Source: Clitoria ternatea
Lineage: Eukaryota > Streptophyta > Magnoliopsida > Fabales > Fabaceae
Assembly (NCBI GenBank): GCA_037962975.1
Contig: CM075669.1
Span: forward strand, 117,940,501 to 118,004,500
Direction: 5' to 3'
DNA: 64,000 nucleotides
Shown here: positions 1 through 13,186 of the stretch, one piece after another
How the letters are laid out: each line of letters starts with the position of its first letter
Numbering within the stretch: the first letter of the stretch is position 1
Notes under the pieces: model-generated
Told to the model about the DNA's origin: nothing
The model's database searches: none
The model's input: the letters and a program-made list of their open reading frames with translations, nothing else
Position numbers and translations under genes: made by a program

Positions 1-146
1 ATTTTTTGAATAACTTAACAAAATTGATAAATAATTGAGCATGATTTTGATTATAAAGGGAGTATTAAGAAAAGAAGCTTGAAATTTGAAAATCAGTGAA
101 CAACTTGTCAAAAGCCTTGAAGAAACAAAGAGCATCAAGCAAAGGA

Positions 147-619
147 CACTTGAGCGTGGTACACTACACGCCTGAGCGTGGAGGAAACAAAAGCCACGTT
201 GCCCATGCACCCAAGTGAAACAATGAGGAACACACCAATAGCCCTCACGCTTGAGCGTGAACCCGAGCTCCCTCAAGCGTGACTTCATGCATGACTGACG
301 CTCAAGCGTGGCACTAAGGAGCTTAAAGCGTGACTGAATTGAATTAAGGAACAGCATCAGGGTCATCTCACGCTCAAGCGTGAGCAGGAGCCGCTTGGGC
401 GTGACCTCGATCCCGCTTGAGCGTGGCTTGAGCGTGGAGTACATATGTTGGGATAGAGGAGCTCGCTCAAAGCGTGACATGCCCAGCTTGAAGCGAAGGA
501 TCAAGCATATGCTGAACAAAGGAACCACGCTTAAGCGTGGACAAGGAAGCTCAAGCGCAAGACTATCAAAAAGCTTCAGAACCCTTCACGCTTGAGCGTG
601 ACCATCAAGCTCAAGCGTG
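147..619 (+). repeat. Array of degenerate palindromes, consensus CACGCTTGAGCGTG
   Basis: About 16 copies of a 12-14 bp palindrome lie here. Clear copies are at 167-180, 246-259, 297-310, 369-382, 526-539 and 587-600. The centre varies (CTTGAG, CTCAAG, CTTAAG, CCTGAG). Copies tend to come in pairs whose right ends lie about 22 bp apart (158/180, 259/281, 310/332, 382/403/425), with one 11-bp step (425/436). The array ends about 140 bp before a TATA box at 763. No protein reading is supported. I read it as a cis-acting array in the upstream part of a long LTR; its function is unknown. Confidence 0.85.
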
Positions 620-762
620 ACTCACACAGCGTGGGCTTCTTAATTCTTTATTCACCCGTAATGCAATGCAAACTCATCCACTTTCTGCTGTTTCCACCAG
701 TCTCTGAAAGATGCCGCATGGGTTCTACGCAAGTGGGTAAGAGAAGCTAAGCCAAAAACTCC

Positions 763-768
763 TATAAA
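763..768 (+). promoter_or_regulatory. TATA box downstream of the palindrome array
   Basis: The sequence CCTATAAAGC at 761-770 is a good plant TATA context. It is followed by a C/A-rich leader. It lies about 140 bp after the last palindrome, which is the geometry expected of an LTR U3 promoter. No host gene follows. Confidence 0.45.
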
Positions 769-3700
769 GCAAGCTGCAAACAGGGCATCATAATCATCAA
801 TCACCCATCATATCATACATCAGATTCATCCTCTGTATTTCATTCATACTTTCCATTATTTCCTGTATTCACTCTCTTTGATGGTGAAAATGCAAGGCAT
901 GAGTAACTAATCTCCCTTATGGGATTGGCTGTAATCCATTCAACACTGAAGTAATGCTGTCGTAAGTTTTCATTGAGTAATGAGATTTGATAAAGTTTCT
1001 GTATTTCCTTCTGCGTTTAATGCCTGAAAGTACTTGATCACTATTTTCTTGTTCCAAGTTTTCTTGAGTATGCTGGGAAGTGACTTTTGAAAGCAGACCC
1101 TGAAAGAAATGCTTGTTGTGAGTAGGTAGCCAGGGATGGCGTCTAACGCAACAAACGTCAAAACAATCGATCGATAATGCTGGAATGGTTTCCAAAGTGA
1201 CTGAGGGATCAGCGGTTTGGAAATCATTCTTATGAATTTTGTAGTCGAGGGATCGATGCAAATGACTTTGATTGTGACGTAGAACTTATCTTTTCGATTT
1301 ACTTATATGAAAACTTATGCAGCTTACAGAGGTGAAGATGTGATGAAGCCAATCCCTGTTTTACAAAACTGATTTTTCCAACATCATTTACTGTTATATT
1401 TTGCAAAGTGCTATCCTCTGTTATTTTGTTACTTACTGTTTTTCATTCAGCAACATTCACAACAAATCAAAACTGAAACTTTCTGCCTAATCAATTCAAA
1501 CTAAGATCTTCATTCTAGCACCTCCTCAGTGGAACGACAACTATACTATATTACAACTTCTGTGTTTAAAATTGGCACATCCATTTCATTGAGTTCATAT
1601 TATACAAACTTGATTCTCTTTCAGCAAACTCAATATAAGCAAAACACTTACCAATGGCAACAACTAATCACACTCCTTCTCTTACAAGGACCTAACAACT
1701 TGTTTAACAAGTTGTCATGTGTCATGACCATAACATATTTCCATGACATGGCTATCATCATGTCATGCCATACATCATAATAAATTGCTAAACTCTACTT
1801 CACATTCACGTTCCTTTCTTCACACTTCAGCATTTCATAAAATTCTTCTCTTTTTTTTTAATCTTTCTCTTGGACTCTCTAAAGCAAAAATCCATTAAAC
1901 CCATAAAATTTATTCATCATCTCATTTTCTTACACGCTCGCTTCTTCTTCTCTTCTCTAAAATTTCAGCCACCATTACAGCTTAAAAACCTCTTTCACTA
2001 GCCTCTCCTAACCTCTATAAACCACCATGAAACCCACCGTTATTCGCCTCTCTTCACGGCCTCACCATCTATGGACACTACCACCTCTTAAATTCACAAT
2101 TTTCTTCCAATTTCCACCAAGACCAGTGGCTACCACCACCCAAAACAGCCCTCTACCATTGTTGTCCAGCCACCATAAATCCCTCCACATGCTGCCTCTA
2201 CCTCCGCAAAGCCGCTACACCCTTCTGTTCTTCGATCTATAAGAGATCGGTGAATTTTTCTTCATTTTAATTTAGATTTATTATTCCATGCTATTTTCTT
2301 ATTCTAAATCCAGATTTTTACATTTTTTTTCCTTTTATTCTTCAGGTCATGACCTCTCCTTGCCAATCTCCCCTTGCATGTTAAGATTTCTAAGCCCCGG
2401 GAGCGATTAGGAATGATCGGCGCATAGTATCGAGTGATCGGTAAGTTTTTGGTGGCCGATCCGTTAATTTCTTTCAAATTCATGGATGTTCTTAGTCCCT
2501 CTTTGTGGATCATGAAGTGATCATCCCTATCTTGACTCATGCATGTTGATTTTCCAAGGTTCCGAGCATGATTGAGCGCAATCGGAAGGGATTGGGATGA
2601 AGCGGGCAACGATCAGAACACCGAAACCTTCTCACTTTCTAGACAGCCATGGTTTCATGAGGTGAGGGGGGTCTCACTTTGTTTTCATTTGTTATAAACT
2701 GTCCTATAATGTTCCTTTAATTTCTGAGGATAACCCCTTAAAGTTTTACGGCGATCCGACGGTTAGATTAGAAATTACCTGATTTATTATTATCGATGGC
2801 AATTATAAATTTACTTTTACGTTTTATGCACTTTGCTGAATTTTGTCAAATAAATCTTGATATTCGTACGTTTCGTTGAATTTTATTAAAGTTCAGAGTT
2901 ATCACGAGAAATAGTTGATTTGAAAATTTCTTGTGGGCCCGGCCGTTAAATTCGATATGGTTGTATTTGAATATATATTTTTAAGGGATTTTATGTAATT
3001 TGTTATATTTATCTGGTTACCCCTGCTAATTTAATTAAATTGGCCGACTAGCATTTTATGAGTAAATTCAACAAATCACACAAACTAAGACGTTTTACCG
3101 ATAAAATTTCAATTACGCTCTATTTCAGAAATTTGTAGCATTAATAATATTTGTCGAGAATTATCAAAAGAATTTTCTTACAAAATAAAATAAGGAGAAG
3201 ATTTTTGGTATCAAAAGAAAAACAAAACTGAGGAAATTTGCCATAATGATTTTTCCTAGTATAGATATACATCTGAAAGGAATAAAAGTTTAAAGTATTT
3301 CTTAAGGAAAATCTTAGTTGACAAAAATGGTAATTTTATAATAAGGACTAAAAGAAAAGAATAGTTGATAAAGAAAGAAATAGATTAGAGAAATAGAGTT
3401 TTAGAGAAATAATAATAAGGAATTCTTGGTAGAATGAAATTAATAGCCCAGGGAAAATTAGGAGTAATTATACATATTAGAAATAAAAGAAATAGAAATT
3501 TTAAAGTGTTCTTTTCAAGAAAAATATACTATTATGTATTAAATAGAATTTGGAGAAAATAGCATTGTATACTAAAAATTAAAAAGAAAAAGTAATAAGA
3601 TTTAGTAAAGTGTTAGAAGAATAAGGAGTTTTGGATAATAAGAAATTTTTAAAAGTATTAAGTGTTTTAAGCCATTAGGTAGAATTTGGAGATGGCGATT

Positions 3701-4329
3701 ATATACAAAAGGATTAAAAATGAAATTGATAGTAATAAGACTTAGTAAGTTTTAGAGAAATAATGATTCTTAAACTTATAAAGATGCATGATATGAATAT
3801 CTAGACTCTTAAGTGCATTTCAAGGTACTAATAAAGTAAAAAAGAAAATTTGGACTTATAATGAAAACAACTGACAATTTTGGAATCAGTAACAAATCTT
3901 TTAGATATGTGCTAAATAATCAAAGGAACTTAGGAATAACTAGAACGAGTACCTAATGAATGAGAAGGATAGCTTAATAAAGTGTAGCATGAACTTTTAA
4001 GTTAATCTAGTAGAGGAAGTAATTAGTAAGTTAAAAAGGATTAGGTAAGAACTTGTAAATTAATAGTTAGTAATAGGATTAAAAGAAACAGTTTACCTAA
4101 AGAGCTAAAAAGTAGTTATCAGAGAAGAACGTAGTAAGGATGACTGAGGTACGTAAAATGAGTTGTAGCTAGTTAAGAAAATGAATTTAGAAGCAAGAGT
4201 ATAAATTCGTTACTCATTGGGAGACCTAGTAAATTTCAGAATCTTAGTAACTAAAATTTAACCTTAGAGAGCTTACTAAAATAAGAAGGATATCACTAGG
4301 TAAGAATAGGAATTTTGAAGAAATATAAG

Positions 4330-4330
<1 letters not shown>

Positions 4331-4360
<30 letters not shown>
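4331..4360. repeat. Compound (TA)n(TG)n microsatellite
   Basis: Five TA units are followed directly by ten TG units, without interruption. Confidence 0.95.
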
Positions 4361-5339
4361 AAACTTAAAAGAGTTTAACTAGCTTAAACAGTATATAAAT
4401 AAATTTAATGCAATAGTAATAAGTGCGTGACAAAAAGGGGTATTATTGGTATCTCAAATAAATTTAATAAGCAGAAGTATTTTTTAAAAATAAATATACT
4501 CATGTGACCTAATAACTGTTATTTAGGTGGAGTGTACCCTAAAATGAACTAAATTCACCGATGTGATATACTTGGTAGTCATGTAAGGTCATTTAGAAAT
4601 CAGAGATAATTTATAAGAAAAGGGTATACTAGGAGTGTGACTCTATCACTAATGAGGATGATTAGTTAAGGAGGCAATCAAGATAAATAGTTTGGTATGT
4701 GTGTTCATAAAGTAAGTAACCATACTTAATTTACTTATAAGAACTCCTCCGTGAGTATATCCGTATTAGAATACATGATAACATGTACATGACTGTTATG
4801 TAATGCTTATATAGTGAATGTTATATGTGATAATTGCTATGTGATTGTGTACATGATGTAAATGTGTTAGTTATGTGATGGACATTTGTGATGAAATACA
4901 TGATAGGTGTTGTATGATGAAATGTGTGTGGAACATGATGGATTGATGAAATGAATAGCATGATAAATAAAAGGGACTTGCATGACGCATTAAATGAGTT
5001 ATATTGAAATGGATCATTTAAAATAAAAGCAAGAAAAGAAAAATAAGGATATGTCTCGGTAGGGATCCTGAGGTGACTGATTTGTGAAAATTGGATAATA
5101 GAAATCGGATCCGATGTGATGATAGACGCTATGGTGCTAGTATTACCCTGAGGATTTTGTAAGTGTTTAGAACTCATTTCATTCCTAATTATTGGGTAAG
5201 TTGTCTGATGATTTGAGTAAATGCGAAGAGAATGATGAATAAAGAAAATGTTTAATCAAGGACTTTACAAAACAAACCCAATGTTAGGAATGAAATGGAG
5301 TCATTTAAAGGACCTTACCGGTGACCAGTGAAAATGAAA

Positions 5340-6397
5340 TTATGTGTTGCATGCATCATGTATGAAGTATAAGGGCGAATGGTTGAGTAATCCCCTGGAG
5401 CACATGGTGATGAGGTACACTGGGGAACAATAACATCCGACCCTACGGGAGGTCTTGGGAATATACCGGGGTGGACCTCCAATGGCTCGGAGTCGTGCCC
5501 GAGACCGGATAGCCCCTGGCAACCATGGTATACTTCGACTCAGAATGAGTGTCACCATGACCATGGAGTGCCCGATGTATTTGGATCCATTGTTGATGAT
5601 AGAGCTGCGTATCCTTACCTTTTTGTAAAAACCAAATGAGGTAAGCTCTGGTCGCTCTAGTGGGCAGGGAGATAAGGTGAGATTGATGTGCATAGTTAAT
5701 ATTGATTGAGTGAGATTGATGAGAAAGAGATGGGCCTACATGCATCATGATGACTAAGAAAAAGATTGAAATTAATGAAATGAATTCATGCATTGCATTA
5801 TCTTCTTTCTGTGGATTGTAATTGTTAAGACTGAATTAGTAATGGTATGTGTAATAGTTAGTGGTGAAGGGGAAAGTGAAGAGTTATATAATCAAGGACG
5901 ACTGGATAAGACTGAGTTAGGATAAACAACTTAGAACAAACTAATTAGGGACCCCGATAAGAAAGAAGAATATTGTATGCAAGCCTAATAGGATTGCGTG
6001 GGAGGGATGTCAGTAATGATAACTTTTCAATTGTTGTGGAAGCAAAGACTCACCCTTACGTTATTTTTATAGACCTCGAATGAGACCATACATCTGACGC
6101 CACAAAGATCAGCATGGACTTTGCATCGAGGACCAGTCAGACTCTCGTGGACTGAGGATAATTAGGATAGATGTTTTCTATCATATTTAGGAGCCTACGT
6201 GCCCCTGACTTTCAGCAGGTACAATTTACTATTTATGACCATGTGTCTTATACAACAATGTTGTATATATGATGTATTTGTTCCACTAAGTTCTTGTACA
6301 AAAAACAAACTTCCATATTTTTCTAAAACTCGTAGCCTCTCAGTTAACTTAGATAATCTAGTGGAAGGGATTATCCTAGTTAATCGAGGGTGTTACA
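5340..6397 (+). mobile_element. 3-prime part and right end of a long gypsy-type LTR
   Basis: The stretch ends in GGGTGTTACA at 6397, the canonical CA terminus of this LTR type. The block at 5340-5690 (the GTACACTGGGGAACAA and GTAAGCTCTGGTCGCTCTAG words) is similar, in reverse complement, to 10090-10440 and 18820-19110. The block at 6040-6230 (GGAGCC...GTGCCCC) is similar to 9550-9780 and 14240-14430. The window therefore holds several copies of one LTR superfamily in both orientations. No 5-bp target duplication could be checked because the left end is not visible. Confidence 0.6.
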
Positions 6398-6690
6398 CTA
6401 CATGTTATTCTTTCAAAATTTTGAACTACACACGCTTTTCTTTTGTTTTTTTTCAAGAAAGCACTTAAATTTTTTTTGTGAAAGGTAAGGCTTTCAAGAT
6501 ATTTCTTTTTTCTTTCTTTTTGTATTTTTCTTTTCACTTTTTTCATTGCTTTATACTATTGTTTTTAAGCAACCAAACAATTAAAAAAATAGCCCCTAAA
6601 GATTTTACCTCAAAAATTACACAAAAATAGAGAAAGGGTGGCCAAAGGGTGAAGTTTAATTAAGCGAAGGGTATAAATTAACAAAAGGCA

Positions 6691-7120
6691 TGCAAAGATC
6701 AATAAAAGATCCTAAGAATCAAGAAAAATAGTTGCAAAGATTAATAAAAGATCCTAAGAATCAAGAAAAAGATTGCAAAGATTAATAAAAGATCCTAAGA
6801 ATCAAAATGATTGCAAAGATCAATAAAAGATTTTAAGAATCAATAAAAGATTGTAAAGATTAATAAAAGATTCTACGAATCAAGAAAAAAATTATAAAGA
6901 TTAATACAAGATCCTTAGAATCAAGAAAAAGATTGCAATGATTAATAAAAGATCTTAAGAATCAAAAATATGGCAAAGATCAATAAAATATCCTAAGATT
7001 CAATAAAAGATTGCAAAGATTAATAAAAGATCCGAAAAATTAAGAAAAAGATTGCAAAGATTAATAAAAGATCCTAAAAATAAAAAACAAGGATTTCAAA
7101 GATCAATAAAACAAGGATTG
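6691..7120 (+). repeat. Minisatellite of about 41 bp, 10-11 units
   Basis: The word TGCAAAGAT followed by TAATAAAAGATCCTAAGAATC recurs with a period of about 41 bp (starts near 6691, 6733, 6774, 6811, 6852, 6893, 6934, 6973, 7011, 7053, 7095). Units differ by several substitutions, so the array is not recent. It lies in what looks like the internal region of a minus-strand copia-like element, just inside its primer-binding site. Confidence 0.9.
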
Positions 7121-7249
7121 CACAATTGAACATGGAACTAAAGGGAACATGAACACGACTATGGAATAAGACGTAACATGTACCAAATTCAGAATATAAA
7201 AGAGAAGACAAAAGCCAAAAAGAAAAATGAAAGGAAAGGCACAAGACTA

Positions 7250-7258
7250 CTGATACCA
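7250..7258 (-). other. Primer-binding site, initiator-Met tRNA type
   Basis: The minus strand reads TGGTATCAG, the start of the classic TGGTATCAGAGC site used by many plant LTR elements. It sits two bases from the LTR edge at 7261. It sets the orientation of the copia-like LTR that follows as minus. Confidence 0.6.
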
Positions 7259-7260
7259 CT

Positions 7261-9362
7261 TGATGTAGGAAAAGCCTACTTTAAGAAAGGGGTCTAACTT
7301 TCCTTGCTTTTCTCTTGGAGTTTCAATTGCCTTATTAAATTTTGGTAATGAAGAAGCCTTGAAGGAGATAGGGATTTGGCTGCCACTCCTCTAGGAGGAG
7401 ATAAGCCCTATAACTACCACCCTAGGAGAGCAAACCTAAGGATAAGGTATTTAGTGGTGTGCTAAGCATAAAGGAGAGATTAAGAGAGAAGGAACTCTTT
7501 CTTACTCTAAATTTCTTCAATTAAATTCTGATGTGAATTTCACAAAGGAGAGAGACCTATATATAGGCTATGAAAATTCATAGTTGGCTTGTAAAAGCTT
7601 TACCCAAGTCCCAAAATCTAAAAATAAATGGCCCAAAAGTAGCCCAAAATGAAAATATGACCATGTAAGGCCCAACCTAAGCCAAAAGGCATTTCTAACC
7701 TAAATCTAATAAAATCTTAATTATGTAAAAAAGAAAATACAAAGGATGATGAAAGCCCAACAAGAGGTCCAAGTAGCTTAGGAAGGCCCATGACCCAATA
7801 TAGTGCAAGACAAGAGAGTGTAGGGCTTCCGAGGAGCTTCTATGGGCTTGGGCCCATAAATGAGGAATGTGAAAGGTATGAGGGCTTACTCCTTGCTCTG
7901 GTTATAGGTCCTGCAAAGGAGTGTTAGGGAATCCTATTAGGGTCAGGCAGCAGAAACACAAAGGATTCCCAAGAAAGAATTGCAAACATGTATGTCTCAA
8001 AGCATTATGCTAAATTAAAATTTTAATTAGGGTTTACCTCTTGTAAACGCAGAACAAGATCCTCGATCGAAGCAATTGTAGCTTCGCCCTTAGGAGTCCA
8101 CACGAGCACTCCCACCAGAAAACTAGCGATCCGAATGCTAGTACGAAATTTTAGTGTAATCTAATTTCTAAGCCGCAACCTATGAGCATCTCATGCTATA
8201 TATATAGGCTTAGGTCTTGACCTGAGCTCTCATTAAACATTGGGCTCCTGACTCATTCTAAATGAGTTAGGCCCAAATAGTTTTATTTTCAGTCCAACTA
8301 AAATAAAACTATCCTCTTGTGGGCTTACTCTATGTGTGTGACCCTATAGGTAAAATATTCGGTTATATTTAAACTATTTTATTATTAATATAAAATAAGA
8401 GCGGTATCTAGCAATACATCATTATTTCCGAATATTATTTTTCATCGACATGACCTATAAGTGATAATTATTTTATATATCTATTCCTTTTGTCACGATA
8501 TCTAATTGGGCCCAAGGCATGGTCGTCGTCATCCTTGTATGGCCCAATTCATTTTACTTGATACCAGAGTAGACTTTATAGAATAAATATCTAATATTTA
8601 TTCGTCCTAGCATGGCCATGCATTTCATTAGTCTCACTCCATCAAGTGGCCCATAGATATCACTCCTGTCACATAGGAGAGACAAATTCCATCTACATCA
8701 CTCACATCCCTCTGCATAATTTATCTATTGCCTAATCATAATCTTTATGGTCATCTTATTACAGATAACGTTTGATTGTATTAAAACAATAAACTCCTTA
8801 TGTAGGAATCGTAGTGACTTCAGGTCGAAGGACTACATACCATTATCACATTGAGAACCGTTTATGACACTCATGTAATGATCCATGCAACGTTCTCATG
8901 GTGGGTCTGTCCAGTACAACATTACTCTTAATGTGTACCAGTGTAAAGACTTGATATCATATATCCATGATTTGTGAGATCAAATCATCAATACATTCAC
9001 ACACTAATCTTAATATATTTACATGTCCCCATGTAAATACTTGATTAGGGACATTTTAGGAATAATTCTCATATGACCTATTATTCCAGGATAAATAGCA
9101 TTTGTCTAAAACTGAAAAATACTAATTTTATTAATAAGTTAAAATTGATACATTAATAGCTCGTAGTGCATACACCAACAAGGAGTCCATGACCTTGTCT
9201 ACCTTATCAGCAACTTCTTCATGAGTGATATCCTTATCACTAACCCATGCACTTCTTGGGACATTATTGGCACACAATGACCACTTAATTCATGACACAA
9301 TGTCATGGAAATAAACATAACCTCTTGGGTTTTTTGTATACACCATTTAACTTATTACATCA
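7261..9362 (-). mobile_element. Copia-like 5-prime LTR, interrupted by a solo LTR
   Basis: The left end TGATGTAGG abuts a primer-binding site. A plausible opposite end is TTACATCA at 9355-9362, an imperfect inverse of the left end. Without the nested insertion (7922-9180 plus one target copy) the LTR would be about 840 bp. The right boundary is tentative, because no second LTR or target duplication is available to test it. Confidence 0.4.
7922..9180 (-). mobile_element. Ty1/copia solo LTR, 1259 bp
   Basis: It starts TGTTAGGGAATCC, ends CATACACCAACA, and is flanked by the 5-bp direct repeat AGGAG (7917-7921 and 9181-9185). It is closely similar to 23894-25180. The same LTR in plus orientation follows a copia RNase H tail at 34372-34498, which identifies the superfamily as Ty1/copia and the orientation here as minus. 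There is no internal coding region, so it arose by LTR-LTR recombination. Confidence 0.92.
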
Positions 9363-9408
9363 TGCCTAACTTGTGACACTCTCGATTAACTAGGACAAAT
9401 TCTCACAC

Positions 9409-12400
9409 TGAAACATCCTACTTAATTAAGGAGTCACTAGTTATTTAGAAAAACAAAAGCTTTTTTTTGTTTGGTGATCATCAACACATAGTTCAAAATA
9501 AACATAATAATAGCATAAATCAATTCTTCAAAATAGTAGTGTGCTGAAAAGATAAGGGGTTTGCAGGCTCCCAATAAAATAACCACCTTACAGCATAACT
9601 TATAACTACAGTGTCGGGACCTACAACAGTCTCGACGTTAAAGCAAGTATAGATACTTTACGTCCGTAGCTCGATGTCCACTACTGCAGATAGTTGAGGT
9701 CCTCCCCACGTTCATCTTGTCCTTCAGCCGATGATCACAATAAAAGAAAACAAACACAGAACACAAGAGGGGTGAGCAAAAGCTCTCAACCCACGAGACT
9801 TCCATGCAAAGGTAGTTGTAAACATTAAACATACATATATCAAACAAAGAGAAGGATTTCATATAACACTTACTATCATAACAATGCAATAATCAGGGAT
9901 GTATTATTAATCATAGAGACAATACAATTCACAAAGTTAGTCACACAACTATGACATGTTATGCATGTGTTAGATTCATTATAAATTATATTGATTAAAT
10001 ACCAGTATGCAATGGGGCCCAGCTCCCTCTTATCAATCTCACACATGACAATATCCACTATGCCCATCAATCCTACCTTATCCCCTGCCTAGCTAGAGCG
10101 ACCGAAGCTCACCTCGTTCTGGTTTTCACAAAAGGGTAAGGACACGCAGCCCTATCATCAACAATGGATCCAATCACATCTCAACATAAAGGCACTCCAC
10201 GGTCCCAATAACACTCACTCTGAGTTGAAGTATACCAGGTTTGTCATGGGTTGTTCAGTCTCGTGCACAACTTTGAGCCATTAAAGGTCCACCCTGATAT
10301 ACTCCTGAGACCACCCATAGGGTTGGAATGTCATTGTTCTCCAGTGTACCCATCAATGTATGCTCTAGGGGATCATTGCATCATCCCTCCACATACTTCA
10401 TATGCAATATATAATCTATTCATTTTATCATAAGAGTGCCCGAGTGTTAGACGAAACCTGCCTATCTGATATACTTGTCCTTAAAGTAATTCAATCCAAT
10501 TGTCGTAAAATCCTTTAACAAATAAGATTTGTAAAGATTTTAATATCTAAATATTCCTAAGTTTCTTTAAAGAAATATTATAAAAGTGTTTATTTAATTA
10601 TTTTCAAAATAAATTTCTAACTTCAATCTTTTTAATTCTACATCTTAAAATAAGTTTTGAATTGAAAATCTTAAACTTTTTTTTTTAAAGTAAGTGTAAA
10701 AATATCTAGTGTCCTATACGACATCTCGGGCTATTTATAATGTCATCTATGGTATTAACTTACGACTAAACTTACTTGATTGACCTTTAATTTCACAATT
10801 ACTAAAAATCTAGTTTAAAATGTCTTGTTACAACTATCAAAATTCCTTCTAAATTTTATTAAGGAAATAATTTTCTTCAAGCCAATAAAAGCCATAAAAT
10901 TTCTATTTCTTTTTGTTTTGTCGAAAACTTCAATTTCATCGTATTTCTTCTAGAAAACTCCAATTGGAGTGATTCCAAAGTCAAAAGTGCTTAACCTTTT
11001 AAATACTACTCAAATAAAATAAAATTTCATACTAATTCCTCCTAGAAAATAGATTTTCACAAAAATGCTCAAAGTGCTATATTTTTATCTTTATATCTTT
11101 CGTAGAAATCGCGTCAAAGGACAAGTATCGCGAGGGAACCTTTCTAACCAATTTCATTCATTTGGGTACTTCCAATATTCAAAAAACTCACATCATTCAT
11201 CATAAAATCCACACCAAATCAATTTGCTCAATCTTTCCCTTTTCACCCACAAAAATACATTTTAAACCTTTTCAACCACTATTTGGGCCTACACTGGGGA
11301 CTTCTTTTAATTCCTTTTCAAAATAACATCTTATAAACATTTTTATCATCAATTCCATAATTATAAACATGCACAAAACAATAGCTATACCATGTTATTT
11401 AAGAGTCATACTTATCGTATATTTATAAGCCATTTTCACTAAACCAAACATATAAATGATTATCATAAAAATGACATTTAATCACTTTAATTTTCAAAAT
11501 TCCAGAATTTCTAATCATGCTTATAATTTCATATTATCACCAAAAATTTGAGACTTGGCCATATAGACCATCTATATTCACTAAGTTACCAAAATCAAGA
11601 CTTTTAAGCAATATATTGAATTTATAACTATTACATGCGAGAATAAATTTTTAACAGCAACAATACCCATCACAAACACATTTCAAAATCAGATTTTTTA
11701 AGTACTTTATTTTGCCCAAATTCAAAGTAAATGGAGGCACATCATATAGTCACCTATTTCAGGAAGCAAAAATTTAGTGGTGTATGATTATGAGATGAAG
11801 AGGAGAAGGTAGTGTATTAATTCTATTTTTGGAAACTAAGAGAAATGGTGAAGTGTTTGGAAGATGATCATGATTTATAAGGGATCTTTAGGAAATAATC
11901 ATAGTGTGCATGGCTAACATAGAGAGGAATGGAATGGTTAATAACGTGAAAATAAAGGAAGATAAGTGAAGGGCTAATTCTGTTTTTTGGGAGCTTATAA
12001 AATGTTAAAGTTTTAAGAGAAATAAAATTTTTTGCATATGGATGCCAAAGGACAATCAACTGTCGCGGCTGCATAGAGAGGAAACTAAGAATATTGGGCA
12101 AGCTCCTTGTTTAGAAAATAATTCTCTAGCAAGGAGTTAACTTGGAGGCCACAAGTGTCCCTTAATGGAGAAACCTGATTGGACCTTATTTGCATGAGAG
12201 GGTTGTTGTGGCACCCTTCTAGGACGTCAACTTGTCCCATATTTTCAAAGGGGTTGTATTGGTTATTTGGGAAAACACAAACATAAAAGTTATAAATCTA
12301 TGTCTCCTTTCTAAAACGAGGTATGGTACACAAAAATCCAACATCGAACGAGGGAGATATGCCCCAAATACAAAAACTGCTCCAGGAAGGAACACTTTGT

Positions 12401-13172
12401 AGTTTAGTGAACAAAATAAAATTTCTGGGACAAGTGGGTAGGGAATTAACTTTCGTACCCTTCATCAAAGTTGTAGATAAATAAGTCTAGAAAATGTTAG
12501 AGAAAGAATCATTCAATTTCATGGTCATACGAGTGAGAAAAATGAAAATTACTTAAAATAGGTCAAGCTGTCAAAGGAAAAACGCAAGGTGGTGTAGTAT
12601 TTTTAAATCTGGGATCGAATGGGCAAGAATGGGATTTTGTGGTCAACATCAAAGTTGTAGGACATTTTGATATAGAAATTTTGGGACAAGAACAACTCCA
12701 TTTCATTAACAAGAAAGAGAGTTATGCTAAAAATATGAACAAGTGTGCAGAACAACTTTAATGATTAACTCAATTTTATTGAAATAAATTCTTGAGGAAC
12801 CGAGTGGCTGAAATTGGGCCTCAACCTCTTCATGAAAATTGTAAGGTATGATAATACGGACACTTTGGGATAAGGATGACTCAACTCAGATACTTCGGGT
12901 ATTTACTTGGCTAGAACTGGTGAAACATGCAAAATTAATAATTAAAACTGTATAGTTTATATACTATTATTTAATTACTAAGTTTTCTTTAATTAGTAAT
13001 GATTCTCTTTTACTCAATTAAATCAAAAATAATTATTTTAGTCCCTTAAAATATCAACACTAGCATACAAATCAAGTCGGTCTTAACCCAAATACCATTT
13101 CACATAAAACAAACACGAAAAATAACACACCTTGGTCCAGGGACCAATTACACAAAAATGAGGGATGTTACA
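9409..13172 (-). mobile_element. Ty3/gypsy 3-prime LTR, about 3.76 kb
   Basis: Read on the minus strand it begins TGTAACATCCC at 13172, immediately after a purine tract and the end of an integrase reading. It ends GGATGTTTCA at 9409. It shares LTR blocks with 5340-6397 and 14193-14607. The sequence just outside the left end (CACAC) does not match the base after the right end, as expected when the right side is internal sequence. It contains no gene; open readings inside are short and stop-bounded. Confidence 0.75.
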
Positions 13173-13186
13173 CTCCTCCTTCATTT
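13173..13186 (-). other. Polypurine tract of the gypsy element
   Basis: The minus strand reads AATGAAGGAGGAG directly before the LTR start TGTAACATCC. Just upstream is a reading equivalent to the F-x-D-E-I pol terminus usual in plant Tekay/Del-type elements. This placement is diagnostic of the pol to 3-prime-LTR junction. Confidence 0.7.

Larger units (their letters stand above)
641..5339. other. Non-coding, repeat-derived stretch
   Basis: No credible gene is visible. The stretch is AT-rich with many stops in every frame. Parts at about 1690-2000 and 2640-2800 resemble the upstream half of the long LTRs found elsewhere in the window (a region rich in short CATGACA-type words, then leader-like sequence). 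It is probably the body of the long LTR whose right end lies at 6397. No left end could be fixed. Confidence 0.4.

Noticed and set aside
1..640. CRISPR-like array of short repeats
   Set aside because: Spacers are irregular, repeats are degenerate 12-14 bp palindromes, and the DNA is plant nuclear.
5340..5793. Two overlapping minus-strand readings of about 116 codons
   Set aside because: They lie in conserved LTR sequence found in several copies in both orientations, and the frames are not kept between copies.
9404..13177. Target duplication for the gypsy LTR at 9409-13172
   Set aside because: The flanks CACAC and CTCCT do not match. The right flank is internal sequence, so none is expected.
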